Origin: Alitta virens
Taxonomy: Eukaryota > Annelida > Polychaeta > Phyllodocida > Nereididae
DNA: 64,000 nucleotides
Direction of reading: 5' to 3'
Assembly (NCBI GenBank): GCA_932294295.1
Contig: OW028582.1
Span: forward strand, 7,064,188-7,128,187
In this document: in pieces, positions 1 to 12,670 of the stretch
Layout of the letters: each line of letters begins with the position of its first letter
Numbering within the stretch: position 1 is the first letter of the stretch
The notes under the pieces: generated by a model
Told to the model about the DNA's origin: nothing
Databases searched by the model: none
Seen by the model: only the letters and a program-made list of their open reading frames with translations
Translations under genes and position numbers: made by a program

Positions 1-2582
1 GTTTGGTCAAGACTAAGAATGATAACGTATAGTAATCTCTGAAACTATCAAGAGGTACTTTAATTGGGTGTTGGACTTAAGTTGCTCAGCCCTGATGCCT
101 AAAAGGTCATTAATGCAGATTTCATAGATTTGAAAACTAAACTCCAGAGGGACGTCATGCGAATCCAGCTGGATTCACATGGTGCCATCCGGGGTTCATT
201 AACTGGCTGTCCGTGAGAAAATGTGTGTAGATGACCTATCTCAGCTTTTCTTCAAAATCACACTATTTGCTTATAACACAAACAAAATAGCCCTGGTGCA
301 GTTTTAGTGAATTTGAAGTAATTTTGGCTGAGCTATATCAGGTTGAAATTTTGATAGCTGTTGGTAGTTATCGGATAAATTTAGTTAAAATGTACAGTAA
401 ATCATACCAACTTTTGCCTCTGAATAAAGCAATCCCTTTTTAAATCTGAAGGAAAAGAGTTTAATTTTAGGTTTTTGAGGTGTCCTTTTATCCATAAAAG
501 GAATTACAGTAAGCTTCTTAGGGGTAAATTTTGCTCGTAACTGGCATTAACGATTCTAACGTTTTTGATGTCATTAATATACTTCCCAGAATTTTTTCTT
601 TGTAGAATTAGGTTGATCTTAACCCATTGACCCAGTTTCAGTAATCTTGACCTATTTTTCAAGGTCACATGTCGGCACAAGATTTCAAATTTGAATACAA
701 TATATCAATTTGAATTAAATTAATTATGTAGATATAACCAAGCGCTTTCATATATTGGGTAGGGTGGCCAATATTTAATTGGGAATATATCATCTTTCTT
801 ATTCTTTATTGCACACCCTCTCATTTATCCATGGTTAACTTGAGGATTAGAATATAAAATAACACGAAGTACTGTATATGTACTGATAAGTAAGAAAATG
901 CCTCTCATGTAACATCCTTTACAAGAGTGAAAAAATCTTTAAACTTAATTTAGTAAATTTACTGATCGATACATTTTTTTTCATAAACACTACCAATTAT
1001 GATATCCAATGGAAACTAACTAAACTATACAGCATGATTTATTTCTTTTGTTTTATCATGATTGCTCAAGCAGATTAATTGTCTGGACAGACATAAGTTG
1101 GTGAAATGCGTCCTAAAGTTAGACCTGTCTTAATGCAGTTTAGACTAGTCTTAAGAGTTAAGACTATGTTGGTGAAATCAGGCCATCATGTCAAGTTTTG
1201 AGTATGTAGATGCAGTAGTGTTTTCTGGCAGAAAAAAAACTTAAATTTTCATTTTTTTTCCAAATTCTGTAAATCTTAGGAGAGACATGTAACTATGACT
1301 GAAAAGGCCTCACTAAAATAGGCCATAGAGACTAGTTAAATAACAAATGATATCACTTGACATATAGGTCTTTTGTGATCTCGATAAAATGCATTCATTC
1401 AATAATATTGGAGTTATGCTCCAGAAACAGTGTGTGCCACCTGCCTGCCCGCCCTACCGGCTTACGGACAACTTTCCATTGAAGTAACTTCAATGCCTTA
1501 AATGTTTTTGCCGATGGTAAAACCTGTTTCCATGACATCACTGACAAACCTTAAGAACTGAAGGATATGGAATCATAGGCTTGTTTCTCAGTAACTGCTT
1601 GCTTTACAGTAATATTACAGCTATCAGGCCTATTCAACTTGATATTGGGATGAAAAAGAGACGACCATTTTGTTCTCGGAGAAAATGCAGAATAAGGAGA
1701 AAAGTTCTGCATCAGAGATAGCCATGGCCTGATATATAACCTCCAAATACCACGAAGATCACATGCAGTTCTGTACACTATACAACTGTTACAACCAAGA
1801 GCACCTACTGCCAAATTAGCTGAACTGGCAAGTTGTTTGGTAAGCTAATTTGTCTCACTGGCAAATTACCTTACTGACATTACAACGTTATGATCAACAT
1901 TGTTATGATAACTTGAATATAGACTTTAAGCTTTGAGAGTACATTGGACCATGAACTACGTTATAATTGGTGATTTAATAATAATTCTTTGATGCCCATA
2001 ATTAAATGAAAATTTATAAATAAATAAATAATTGTATTTTATTTTCCTTAAACAAGAAAAGACTCGCCAATCTCAATTGTTTTGGAAACTATAAGTGTCA
2101 CGTGGTATTTATGAGCCAAACCCCCCCCCCCCCCCAAAAAAAAAGGCGTCGCCATGGGAGATAATAGATTTCAAATTTACCATGTTTCTGCAGTTTTTCA
2201 AAAATGTTAACATGGTGTTTTGGACAGTGAGCTAAAAATATCAAATTAAAAAATATATAATCTTTTTTCATCTTTCTTACTTCAAGGGTTCTTTATATCT
2301 CTGACATTTTTTAGTCTGAGAAATCTATGAATGAAAAATGTGAAAATTGTGGCAGCCTGCATGGTATTTTCATACAATTTGGATGAAATAGGTAGGTGAT
2401 ATATTGTGCCTTGCTGGTAAAAAAACTACTAGAGATATTGAAGTTCTGTTTGCTTTTATGTTGGTGTGGGACATCATTCTTTGACTTGGCAAGTTGTTTT
2501 TATAATCTGAGTCAGGTCATCTGAACCATATCACATTTATTCTGAAGGACAGCCAGTTAAAATGCTTAACTATCTCATTCAT
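1..2582. other. No gene recognised
   Basis: AT-rich sequence with short open frames only. An 87-codon minus-strand frame (1551-1814) has no recognisable motif. A run of 16 C followed by A occurs at about 2120. No element ends were identified. Confidence 0.5.
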
Positions 2583-2697
2583 CCCAAGATAGCATTCCAA
2601 ATCAGGCCAGCATTCATAGGCCATCGTCGGTCCAGCATCGTTTTGACGTCGCGCCAACGTCGTGCCAACGCTGAAACGATTTAGAATACAATCTGGG
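2583..2697. mobile_element. Short palindromic MITE (CCCAGATAGCATTCC family), copy 1
   Basis: It starts CCCAAGATAGCATTCCAAAT and ends with a decayed inverse (ATTTAGAATACAATCTGGG). The interior (GGCCAGCAT, TTGACGTCG, GTGCCAACGCTGAAACGAT) is shared with the copy at 2832-2950. Confidence 0.65.
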
Positions 2698-2831
2698 TCG
2701 TTGTATTTGCCAATTTTATAGTTCTTATTTAATTTAATAACATTTAAGTGGTGACTGTAAGCATCCCTAGGCTTCCCTAGGCTTCTGACATTGTAAATTC
2801 TAGCGCATATATAAACTTATTTTGTCCCGAA

Positions 2832-2950
2832 CCCAGATAGCATTCCAAATCGGGCCAGCATCGATTCTATATAGGCCACCGTCGGTACAGCATCTTTTTG
2901 ACGTCGCCAACATCGTGCCAACACTGAAACGATTTGGAATGCTATCTGGG
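2832..2950. mobile_element. Short palindromic MITE (CCCAGATAGCATTCC family), copy 2
   Basis: The element has perfect 21-base inverted ends, starting CCCAGATAGCATTCCAAATC, over a 119-bp length. Its interior is shared with the copy 130 bases upstream. It is non-coding. Confidence 0.75.
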
Positions 2951-3360
2951 AATATCTTGTATTTATGAACATTTTCTCAATTTTTGGCCTACGTTGCGCA
3001 TACTGTGATGTCTGTTATGATTTATGAGGTGCTCAGATGAAAATTGCGCAGTAAAAGGTAGTCCTCCCAGAATTGGGGATGTGTTTGTTCTACTTATTTG
3101 TTTTTAGTTGGAATAATTGAGTCTGTCTGTCCATCTGTGTCTAAAGCAGATGAAACCATATTGCCTATTCATCTTGGGAATCACTATAAATGTAGTGTTA
3201 CGTTCAAGAAGCACTTGGTTCCTCCTACTCAAATGGACGTAGGGCCTACTTACTTCTTGAACATTTACAATTTAGTAATTATTTTAGGACATATGTAGTG
3301 AAGTGGTCATTAGATTACAATTTAATGTCAAAATTAGCTGACTGGTGCTTTTATTTTCAG

Positions 3361-3797
3361 GAGATATTTGGATCATGAAGTCTGTCATGGAGTCACATCT
3401 CATTATAGAAGACCTTCCAGAAGCTTTGTTCCATTCTCTGAGAAAGAGACAAAGCAACATGACGTCATTTGTCATACATACACGTGGCTCAATGGACCAA
3501 TCGCTGCTTTCGTCTATCCAGCAGATGACGTCAAAGGCCAGCATGACGTCATCAATGATATCTGACGTTTGGTTCAAAGGTTTTTTGGTGATGTGCCTAA
3601 TCTTCATATTATTGGCACTTTTTACGCGAGTTCTTATATGCAGAAGAGACATATACAAAACGAGGTACAGAGTGATTCCTCAAACATGTGATCAGCCATT
3701 AATGTATTCCATGTGCAACTCAGACCACAGCTTGCAATGTCATGCCAGTTTTTCTAGTCTCTCAATTCCACTTCTTAAAGAGGTTTCAGAAGTGTAA
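3361..3797 (+). CDS. Terminal coding exon of an unrecognised single-pass membrane protein
   Basis: The exon starts directly after a good splice acceptor (pyrimidine-rich stretch ending TTTTCAG at 3360) and stays open for about 144 codons to a stop at 3797. From the acceptor, residues about 71-93 form one strongly hydrophobic segment (around GFLVMCLIFILLALFTRVLI) followed by basic CRRDIYK. That is typical of a membrane anchor with a cytoplasmic tail of about 50 residues. The part before it holds a possible N-glycosylation site (NMT) and a basic RKRQ stretch. A poly(A) signal follows 330 bases after the stop. A second frame (RYLDHEVCHG...) is also open for about 67 codons from the same acceptor, but it lacks the membrane segment and is shorter, so I prefer the first. 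I do not recognise the family. Upstream exons were not identified, so the gene is partial here. Confidence 0.45.
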
Positions 3798-4126
3798 TTC
3801 AGGCATCTTAGTAAGATAATGTGATTTAAGTAAATCCTGTAAATAGTTATATCGTACACATTTTATAAGGAATGTATTTTGTCAAACATATATTATATGT
3901 AAAATATAACTGAGTTTATGATACAAGCTGTATGTATGAAAGATTCTGATTGAATTTTATAAGGAGTGGATAAACAGCTAAACTAATGTTAACTTCTATG
4001 TAAATACTTTAATTCGGTGGCTGGAACCATCTGTAACTATAGTCTTTGTTGTATTCCCTATTTTTTTCTGATTGCTTTTTATCTCTTGTTCTTGTGACAT
4101 ATATGTCTTTTCTGACATCTTCCGTC

Positions 4127-4132
4127 AATAAA
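4127..4132 (+). terminator. Poly(A) signal AATAAA for the terminal exon at 3361-3797
   Basis: A canonical AATAAA lies 330 bases after the stop at 3797, in an AT-rich 3' untranslated stretch followed by T-rich sequence. The distance fits a normal 3' UTR. Confidence 0.5.
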
Positions 4133-4725
4133 ATTATATATATATGTAATAATTTGGAGACCCTCCACTCTTCCATGTCACCCCAGACTGAACATCACCT
4201 CGATATTGTTCGTATCTTAGTATATTACAGTAGGTTAATTCAAGTCATTAAAATTATAATTGTTTCCTCCTCGAAAGAGAGGGTCTTGTAAACATATTAA
4301 TATGGTAAAATTGTATTGATGCAACAAACATGCTAGAAAGTTGAGTTCCAGCAAGTTTGTTGCACACAAAAGTGTATTCTTCATACTACCATTTCACAAA
4401 ATACGTACACAAAGCTTTTCATTGCAAAATTTAACTCCAGTCAAGTTAATCTTGAGGAAAGTGACTTGTGATTGGGTATGCAAAGGGACGTGGATATGAC
4501 CTGGAGAGGCGTGGCACTGGAACATGGAGATGACTGTGAGACCCCCTGCCAGACAACACCTCCACATCCCAGGAAGAGGCCACTTGGTGAGATCTCCCCG
4601 ACAAGCCATTTTTTGGTTGAGAGTACTTGTGTACGTCAGGAAGGTCAATATGCGTGTGTGCATGTGTCTGTTTGGTCAAGACCACATTTATGAGCAAACC
4701 ACTCAGCCACAACTCGTCGAGTTAA

Positions 4726-5109
4726 AGTTGCACTGTCTGTCAAATTTGCAACTTTCTAACATGCTATCAAACGGTTGAAAATTACCTTTATTAATCAAGG
4801 CACACTAAATTTGTGTGAATTAATGATGTTATAAGACATTAATACTTAAAAATAAATTATACATTGAGAGAAAATCCGAACCAAAACATTGGAAACACAA
4901 TGGAAATGACATCATCACCATTGTTCAGTATTGTGACGTCATCACTGGGTTTGTTTACATATTGAGTTTTTGATGGCATGAAAAACTAATATTTATATTA
5001 TTTATTGTAAATTAAAAGTGGGTGTATAATGGTGAGAAATATCATGTGACAAGAAGGCAGTATTGATTTATATCATTATTTTAATGTGCAAATTTGACAG
5101 ACTGCACCT
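4726..5109. mobile_element. TTAA-flanked inverted-repeat element
   Basis: The left end AGTTGCACTGTCTGTCAAAT is matched in inverse at the right end (TTTGACAGACTGCACCT), with a 2-base gap. TTAA flanks both sides (4722-4725 and 5110-5113). A TTAA target is typical of piggyBac-type transposition. A TGACGTCA lies near the middle at 4934. It is 384 bp with no coding capacity. Confidence 0.6.
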
Positions 5110-5464
5110 TTAAGTAAGGCATGACGACTTATCTGCTGTTGCCATGGTTAGTCAGAGATGTCAAGTTCTGGAGTGGTGAATGAGTGAGTTTTGGCCCTTT
5201 CCAACCAGTTTATATTAAAATGTTAAAGATTTTATTCTGGTTTTCTTAGAATGAGACAAATTAAAATATTAAGGCAATACTCAAGTCTAAGAGTGAGACA
5301 GCAACCAAATGAGTGAGACTCACTCTGAATGAGAGATACTTGGCATGTCTGGGTGAGTGAAATGGCAGTAAGCATATATCAAGAATATTTTCATCATACA
5401 AAATGTAGGTGGGCGTTTCACTGGCCCAAACATATAATAACTTTCAACTGAGCAACATATAAAG

Positions 5465-5548
5465 AGTGACAGGTCTGGGAATCTAACCCAGAACACTCAG
5501 AGGAGCTGTTGACCTGCCACATAGCACCTCAACCACTGGACCAATCTA
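5465..5548 (-). mobile_element. Head of a tRNA-derived SINE (minus strand)
   Basis: On the minus strand GGTCCAGTGGTTGAGGTGC resembles a tRNA A box region, and about 45 bases later GGGTTAGATTCCCAG resembles a B box. On the other side, sequence near 5549-5590 reads in minus as a GAATCTGAATCT repeat next to an AATAAA, the 3' tail of another retroelement. Confidence 0.5.
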
Positions 5549-5777
5549 AGATTCAGATTCAGATCGTTTATTCTACATACAAAATGTGTTTCAAGTGAGG
5601 AGGGACACTGTAAGACAGACAAGCCATCGCTTCTCGAGAGTCACAATTTATCACAAATCACTTAATTTTGGTGAATGGTGACAGGGGAGCGATGCTGGGA
5701 CAATTGTATATATGTGTTGAAAGTAAGTATAAAATCACTATAAATGGTATGATAATATAAGAATAAGGACCCTACAG

Positions 5778-6042
5778 TTAGTTTCATAAAAATGGTCGAC
5801 TCTAGCTGTCAGTAGCGACCTGTACCTGACTGTGATCTAAACATGCTAAAGCCAGCTGCTTCTGTCCACTTCTATAGCTAATAGTCACCTTATATTTATC
5901 ACCAGAAAAGTGTAAACACTGGCAAATGTAAGAAAATTAATCTGATATATTATAGATATGTACTTTTAAATCCAATTTTGAGTAGCCAGTTATGACAGCT
6001 TTGGCTAGGTTCAATTTGACGGGCCGTTTTCAATGAAACTAA
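5778..6042. mobile_element. MITE with TTAGTTTCAT ends, copy 1
   Basis: The left end TTAGTTTCATAAAAATGG and the right end CCGTTTTCAATGAAACTAA are imperfect inverses, with TTA/TAA at the borders. The interior (AGTAGCCAG, GGCTAGGTTC) is shared with the copy at 25800-26169. It is about 265 bp and non-coding. Confidence 0.6.
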
Positions 6043-9000
6043 GTGATAATAGCAGCACCTGTACATGTTTTAAGTCCAGACATGTAAATTAAAGACATGT
6101 ACAATTAAAAACAAATGATTTCCGTGCAAAATCCACATTTTGCTGGTATTCAACGAGCCACTAATGCTGCCCTAAATAAGCATCTCTGTGGATCTAACTG
6201 ATTAACTGCAATTTTTTAACCTACCTAATATTATGTTCTATAACGCATTGACCAAACCGTTATGAGGGAAAAGGGATTCTTTCAATCATGAATCCTACGC
6301 AGTATACTCTTTCCATTTCATTTCCAACTGATACTCACAGCAAAGACATACTTGGAGGAAATTAGCCTTTTCATAAATTTGCATCAGAGTCTGAAGAATC
6401 TAACTGAAGGCAAATTATATCTGACTGCAGCTTCTTGCTTGGTGGATCATGGAGTAACTACACACTGCTAACTTAAAGCAGAAATCTGACCTAAATTAGT
6501 TTCGTCACAATTACAGTGATTAGCTATATCTAGATTGTTACATTGAATTAGCCTCGTCTTAGGCATATTCAACACAAGCTACAAGCCGCAATTCAAAACA
6601 TGAATATGCATGGTGCAGACAGTTTGTCCATAAATCAGTCTGCTCCCAAGCTTCATTTCCTTCGGGGTAAAAACCATGACATAACAGACAGGCCTCTCAC
6701 CACTGAAGTAGCCTTTAGAGATCCATGAATTGACCTTTGACCCCTTCGACGCCTGGCGGTCACGATAACTGCACGGGGGCACACCCCTTCAGGTGCTCTC
6801 GTGATATTGCCATCAAGACCCCAGTTTTGGCCCTTATGTTAATACAGTGCTATTTATCATGAAACACGGGAACTTGAGGTGTGAATAAACGCCGAAGTAA
6901 ATCTATATATTAAGATTCCACAAGGAAAATTGTTTGTCAGAATCTAAATCCTTAAAATATCCTATTTGGATATAATGCACCAGAACTGATTCTGATACAT
7001 ACTACGTTCTAATTCATAAAGTTTTAGCTCAGCTATGTGAAGACTGGCTGAACATAGCAGTGAACATATATAGAAGTGGAAACCTATTTGGAACCTCTTG
7101 AGAGAGGCGCCATAATGATAAACTGCCTAGCAACGGTTATGATTCTCAACAAAAGCTTATTATCTACTTACATAACTTGATTCCTATGAAATCTAATGTG
7201 AAAGTAATGTGATTTGAATCAGTAACAAAAGAGAATTGCATGAGGCCCTTAGTGATCCAGCAGTGGGTATTATGCCGATTTGTCTATAAAGAGAATTGCA
7301 TGAGGCCCTTAGTGATCCAGCAGTGGGTATTATGCCGATTTGTCTATAAGCATGCATACTAAATCAATTTTTGTGAGGGCACCAGAGCGGGTGCTCATTT
7401 GTGAACCTCTGATGTGGCACAGTTTATTGTATATTATCATCAATACTTTGCATAGTGTTGGCTGTCACTTTGTAATGTACACATTAACTGTAGTGTTTCT
7501 GTCTTCCTCCTATTAAACAATAATGCCTACGCAAAGCACTTAGACCAGCCCATCATAGCATAATGTGAAAACAGGCTTTGATTGGCTTGTAGCATGATAA
7601 CAGGCTTCCATTGGCTTATGGCAGAGCAGAATATGATAACATGGCATGTGTTTGGATGACTAATTACAATATCAACAGGTGTGCATGCTCATTCTATTTG
7701 TGCAAGTTGAAAAATAATTGAGGAGCAAAAAAATGCCCAAGGCACAGTTAGTTGAATGCATCATTGCCCTTTGTTAGTGATAACAAGCACGTTGGTATGT
7801 TTAATGAGTGATATGATAATCACTTAAATATAATAAAGTTTGAAAATCTATAATCAAGATGAAAACATAGCTTTTCTTAAATCAACAGTGCTATGTCAAC
7901 TTAGGCAGCAATCTAATATGTGCTCATCAGAAAGTGTATGCTTTGGCTTAGGACATCCATTGTACATTTCCACTGGACAGATTTTGTTAAGCAAGCAATA
8001 ATTATTTAAGTTCATTAGAATGAAATTTAAGACACATGTAACACCAAACAATTAGAGGCATGTCATAATATGTAAGATATAAAATTAAGCAGCACAATGT
8101 ACCTTTTCTTTAAGAGCTAAGCTAAAACATAATCATGTTATGTTGACAAATAAAAAAACACAGGTAGAAAATAAATAACATATGAAAACTTTAGACTTTC
8201 ACATTTAACGTCCATGTGTGTATTAAAAAATGAAGTAACGTGATCATTTTAGAGACCAAAAAGAATTAATTCCATAAAGTGACATACATTGTAATTTTCA
8301 ATGTAAACATTTTCAAGTCATGATAAAGCACTGAAAAGAAAATTAAAATCACAATTATTTCAGAGTTCACTGCTAATGTTTGATTGGTTTTAAGATGCCC
8401 TAAAATGGAATTTTTTTTTATTCAATCGAAGTATTGGAATTAAAGTGAACAACCATTCACAAGTCACACTATATACTTGCATAATAACACAAAAAATTGG
8501 AAAGTTTGTAGTCAGTTTCCTGCTTAAAATTTTACCCAGGCAAAAGTGACACCTGGGGACAGAGTGTGACATCACATCAGGAATATCCCATCATAACTGT
8601 AAATAACAGGTAAGCTGTGATGCTGAGCTGCAGCATCCTTGTTTCTTGGTCACGCCTCAGTGATTCTCATGCAGTTGACCCCTGGTCAGGGCAATTAACT
8701 CCTGATGTCACACCATGCATATGTAATGAGCTACTGCCTAAAATGTTGCTATTCTGCCTTGAGAATGTCAACCTAGGATTCAGAAAATGTGTTATTCATT
8801 TTATATTATTTTATTGCAAATTTAATTTTAGTGAACCTAAAGTACTAAATGTATCACTCATCTACTATCAAGTTTCCATTCCTATAAACATTTAAGGGCT
8901 GTCTCGGAGAAAAACCTGGAGAGCATGAAACATGGGTTGTCTCAAATGTTTACAAAACTGGGTTGATTTGTTCAGTCATTTTTGAAAATCAGTAGTTGTG

Positions 9001-9814
9001 AACTAATCAGCCTATTAACTGCCACTTGTGGGTTTCTCATAACATATTTCTATGGGGGAAATACCCCATTTCAGGGGACCTGAATTAAACTATTCTGGCA
9101 GGTCAAGATTAGATTTATTACTTAGCATGGAACATTTTCACTTTATCTGTTAGGAATGCATAACAAGGTCTTGTATATAAATCTCTGTGTATTGCAACAT
9201 AGCTGACCAGCATCATAGCCAAAGCTTATGGTTGCAGATACCTTCATTTCTGACTGGAAGTGTCCCGGGCGAATCATGACTGATTTAGAAGTTTGTGGGC
9301 TATCTTATTGATGCTTCATTCTGAAATCTGGATACTCAAGATACAATACTTTAACGTAGCGTGCTGCATACCTACATTACAGTACTTTACCATAAAAACT
9401 ACGGTCAAATACCAAGATAACTAAATCATTACAGTGCAGTGCTTTATTTGTGCTCAAACGAGGCTGCTCACCTTGGTGGTATGTTCTCCAGAATTTTTTC
9501 TTACAACATGTAGTTGACCTTAGCCAATCACATCCTATATTGCACATGACATCTACAAATTGTTCTAGATTCTTCTTGTAGAGAGAATCGAAGCTAACTG
9601 TGTAGGGTCATGGGCTGGTGTCACTAGTGTGAGACCTCGTGCTTTTTTGCCAAGACTTCTTGCCACACTGAAGTTTCACAACCTGATATGACATATAAAG
9701 TGGCAATCAGAGACCCTGAAGTTCCACACACAATGACAGCAGATATCAAGGCATCAAGATATCAAAATGCACACAGTACCAATTGTGGAGAAGAAGTGTA
9801 TGTTCAGAATATAA
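6043..9814. other. Mostly featureless AT-rich stretch
   Basis: Apart from the 60-bp tandem duplication at 7229-7348, I see no exon, element end or RNA gene. Open frames of 60-90 codons here are short and of low complexity. Confidence 0.45.
7229..7348 (+). repeat. Perfect 60-bp tandem duplication
   Basis: A 60-base unit starting AAGAGAATTGCATGAGGCCC occurs twice without any difference (7229-7288 and 7289-7348). No gene is visible around it. Confidence 0.95.
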
Positions 9815-9860
9815 TAGAATAGAATAGAACAGAAGTTTATTCACATTGACAACTGAGAGT
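9815..9860 (-). mobile_element. 3' tail of a retrotransposon copy (minus strand)
   Basis: On the minus strand this reads GTGAATAAACTTCTG and then repeated TCTAT/TTCTA units. A poly(A)-like signal followed by a short tandem tail is typical of a non-LTR element or SINE 3' end. It may belong with the relic at 9985-10308. Confidence 0.4.
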
Positions 9861-9984
9861 TGAAAGGTTGGTACAATAAGTAAACTATGTGAATGGATTT
9901 AAAGATTTAAAATGGGTTAAAAATATTACAAAATTGAAATTGTAGAAAAAGGAAAATACAGAGAAATTAAATGAGTTAAAAAGA

Positions 9985-10308
9985 TTAGGACAAGAACCAC
10001 CACCTCATAGTCAATGATGAGAATACAGGCTGTTTGGTAGCCCTGTGTGAAACATGTGCCAGATTAAGGTATATTCTTGTATTTACTTCAGGGTGGTTGC
10101 AGCGCTGGAGACCGGATAGATCCATGAGACAGAACACTATGCAGTTAGGTGATGAGAGGCACAGTCTCACATGGATCTTCAATGACAATCTCCTGAGGAA
10201 ATTGAATAACCTCTTTTTATTATCCTTATTTTTTTCGAATCCACTGACCCAGTTATGTTTTGGGATCACATGTGGCCATCCCCAATCCAAGTCTGTGTCA
10301 CATGGCAT
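9985..10308 (-). pseudogene. Relic of a repetitive invertebrate protein with an HEEADTR-like motif
   Basis: The minus-strand frame contains a stretch with NKKRLFNFLRR, followed by LSGLQRCNHPEVNTRIYLNLAHVSHR. This matches the layout of a family that is highly multiplied in cnidarian, mollusc and other invertebrate genomes, whose hallmark is C-x-HEEADTRI-x-LH. Here E and D of the motif are replaced (HPEVNTR), the downstream TVDTDVVV-like part is corrupted, and upstream minus-strand open pieces (10444-10647, 10832-11038) may belong to the same relic. The function of the family is unknown to me. It behaves like part of a mobile element. The motif match is from memory, without a search. Confidence 0.5.
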
Positions 10309-10649
10309 GATGTGTGAGTGAATTGAGACTAGTCAGATCCCATATGGCATCAATCCCTGCAAGTGGTGGCCCAGGTGGAGCTATCTGAGACTGGCATCAT
10401 GAATTGTGTAAAATACTCAGCAAATGTGGTTGCTGCATGGTGGTCACACCATTTTAGTAACAGCGGCTATATCCAGCGCAACATCTGTCGCTATTCTGGC
10501 TCTGAGCTTCTCAACCAATTGGTGCTTTGATGCTTTCCAGGATGTCAAAAGTACTGCATGATCTAAGTGAACCATTATAATAAACCAAACTAGATTTTTA
10601 TTTTGTTTCAAAGTGAAAAAAATCAGCATATATCTAACCCTGGTCATGA

Positions 10650-12140
10650 TTTTTTTGTGAAAGAAAATTATTTCTTATTAGAGGCAATCTTTTCTTCTTC
10701 TTTTTTCCTTTCTTGGTCAATACAAGATGATTTGCAATGTCAGAAGTTTATTGCACTGGACACAACGGACAGTGTCGTGATGCCATGATCTTTCTGTGAA
10801 ACATATTCCACATAAAAGGCCTTTGCCAAGTTCATGGACCAGAGAGAGTTGTGATGACTTCTTCCTCCATAACCTCTAATGTGTTGAGTCCCACAAGTTC
10901 TTGATCACTAGCAAAGGCATTTTCTGCTAACATGAATAGTGTTCTCATGCAACCCAACTGCTCCACTGAGTGCCTGAAGAGTGACTCTTGACTTATGCGA
11001 CTGATAGTTATTTTTGAACAACAATTTCCTTTGAGCAATGTGGCATGTACACCACGGTGACCACTCGACTATGTCCCACACAAGAAAAGGTAGCCAACTT
11101 GCATAGTTTTGTACAACTTATCGCAACCATGGTTGCATAGTTTTGTACAGCTTATCACAAACTCTATGATGCTAGGCTAGAATTTGACATGTACATTTTC
11201 AGTACAGGACTTTTGATCCCACATCTCCTGTGATTCATGTAGTCCATGGTCGTTGTAATATTAGTTAGAAAAGGCATTTTGCTGAAGGAAGTGAGGAGAT
11301 ATATCAATATTATCATGTCAGTCTTTCTAGCTGTCTTAGTCTGTCTGTCTGTCAGACTGCAGCCTATTTCCTCTGCCTGATGGTAGGGTTGTCCCTGAGC
11401 ACTTAATAATCTGACCTTAATGCTGACCAGTACAGACACCCGAAAGACCTGTGGGTATTTTTGAATCAAAGGAATGCAATCCTATTAAGCAGTGCACGGT
11501 TATTGTTTAACCTTAGAGATTACTATCGCATCTGTCTCGGCCAGATTGGCAATAATGTCTGTTTGAATAAAACTGATGTTCTCTCAGTGGCCTCCACTAA
11601 ATGAATGTCTTTGAGGAAAATAGGACTGACCAATCATTGGCCTAACATTACTCTCAGTGTATTGGGTAGTATGATTTGCAGACTGGAGCTCCCTTTTAAA
11701 GTCTATCAATATCTCCATCAGACGAATTTCTATATTTTTCGGCCTTTAATTTAGTTATAATTGTGTACCAAATATATTAATATCCTGTCGGTTTTCTTTG
11801 TTAAGTATTGCCTAAAGTTGTTTGTCTTCTGGGTCCTTAAATTGAGGTTGTCCTTTTGAGATTTGAAATTACTACTGGGTGCAAAAGTATAGGGCAGACT
11901 TAATGTTTGGCCACCACTGTATTTATATAACTTTGATTGCAATGTTCTGTTTGTTGAGCTTCTAGCCTAACTCTCTTTTGTCCACTTATAAAATAAGCCT
12001 TATTTGCCTAGAAATTCATATGGTAAGTTCATCAATAGACTACTGAGAAAATAAGCTTTGCAAACAGAGATTTTAGATCTTAATAGAATAATTTATCTCA
12101 TGCATATGCAAACATCACATTCAAGTCAATTCAATTAAAT
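10650..12140. other. No firm feature; possible remains of the 10-kb relic
   Basis: Minus-strand open pieces (10832-11038, 11164-11469) may belong to the degenerate protein relic at 9985-10308, but no motif supports this. A near-repeat GCATAGTTTTGTACAACTTA occurs twice near 11100-11160. CAGTGGTGGCCAAACATTAA on the minus strand near 11920 resembles a Tc1-type end, without a partner. Confidence 0.3.
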
Positions 12141-12141
12141 T

Positions 12142-12670
12142 TATTGGGCCGATTAGTATATCTAACAAATTACTAAAATTCATAAAAGCTGAAATAGCAA
12201 AACCATTAACCATGATCATTAATCAATCATTACAAACCGGTATATTCCCTGATTAAATAAAATCAGCAAAAGTTTTGCCTTTACATAAGAAAAATGATGA
12301 CAATATTCGGATAATTAACGTCCAGTATCAGTTCTTCCCACCATCTCTAAGGTATTAGAAAGAATAATGTATTATCAAATATATCACTTCGCTAAACTTA
12401 AACTTTTCTTTGACAGTCAATATGGTTTCAGGACTAAACGCTCAACAGAACTTGCGACACTAGAATTAATCAATAGAGAATAGTTGTAAAAATGGACCAA
12501 AGTGAAATCCTTCTAAATATCTATCTAAATCTGTCTAAAGCTTTCGACACCTTAAATCATGAAATTCTTATATATAAATTAAAACATTATGGTAATACTG
12601 GAAACTCACTTAATCTACTTAAAAGTTACAAAACAAACCGTAAAAAAATATGTTGAATTTGGAGAAACTA
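12142..12670 (+). mobile_element. Degenerate LINE reverse transcriptase fragment
   Basis: Across several frames the plus strand reads ISNKLLKFIKAEIAKPLTMI, a block like SLQTGIFPD, KSAKVLPLHKKND, VLPTISKVLERIMYYQ, LFFDSQYGFRTKRSTELATL and LNLSKAFDTLNHEI. These are blocks 0-3 and motif A of Jockey/CR1-type reverse transcriptases. Stop codons and frameshifts (for example after FPD) show it is inactive, and it ends before the YADD motif. No endonuclease part is attached. Confidence 0.85.

Noticed and set aside
3284..3658. 124-codon minus-strand open frame opposite the 3361-3797 exon
   Set aside because: It is a shadow of the plus-strand exon. The plus strand has the acceptor, membrane segment and poly(A) signal.
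10034..10321. 95-codon plus-strand open frame
   Set aside because: It is the complement of the HEEADTR-type relic, which gives recognisable motifs only on the minus strand.
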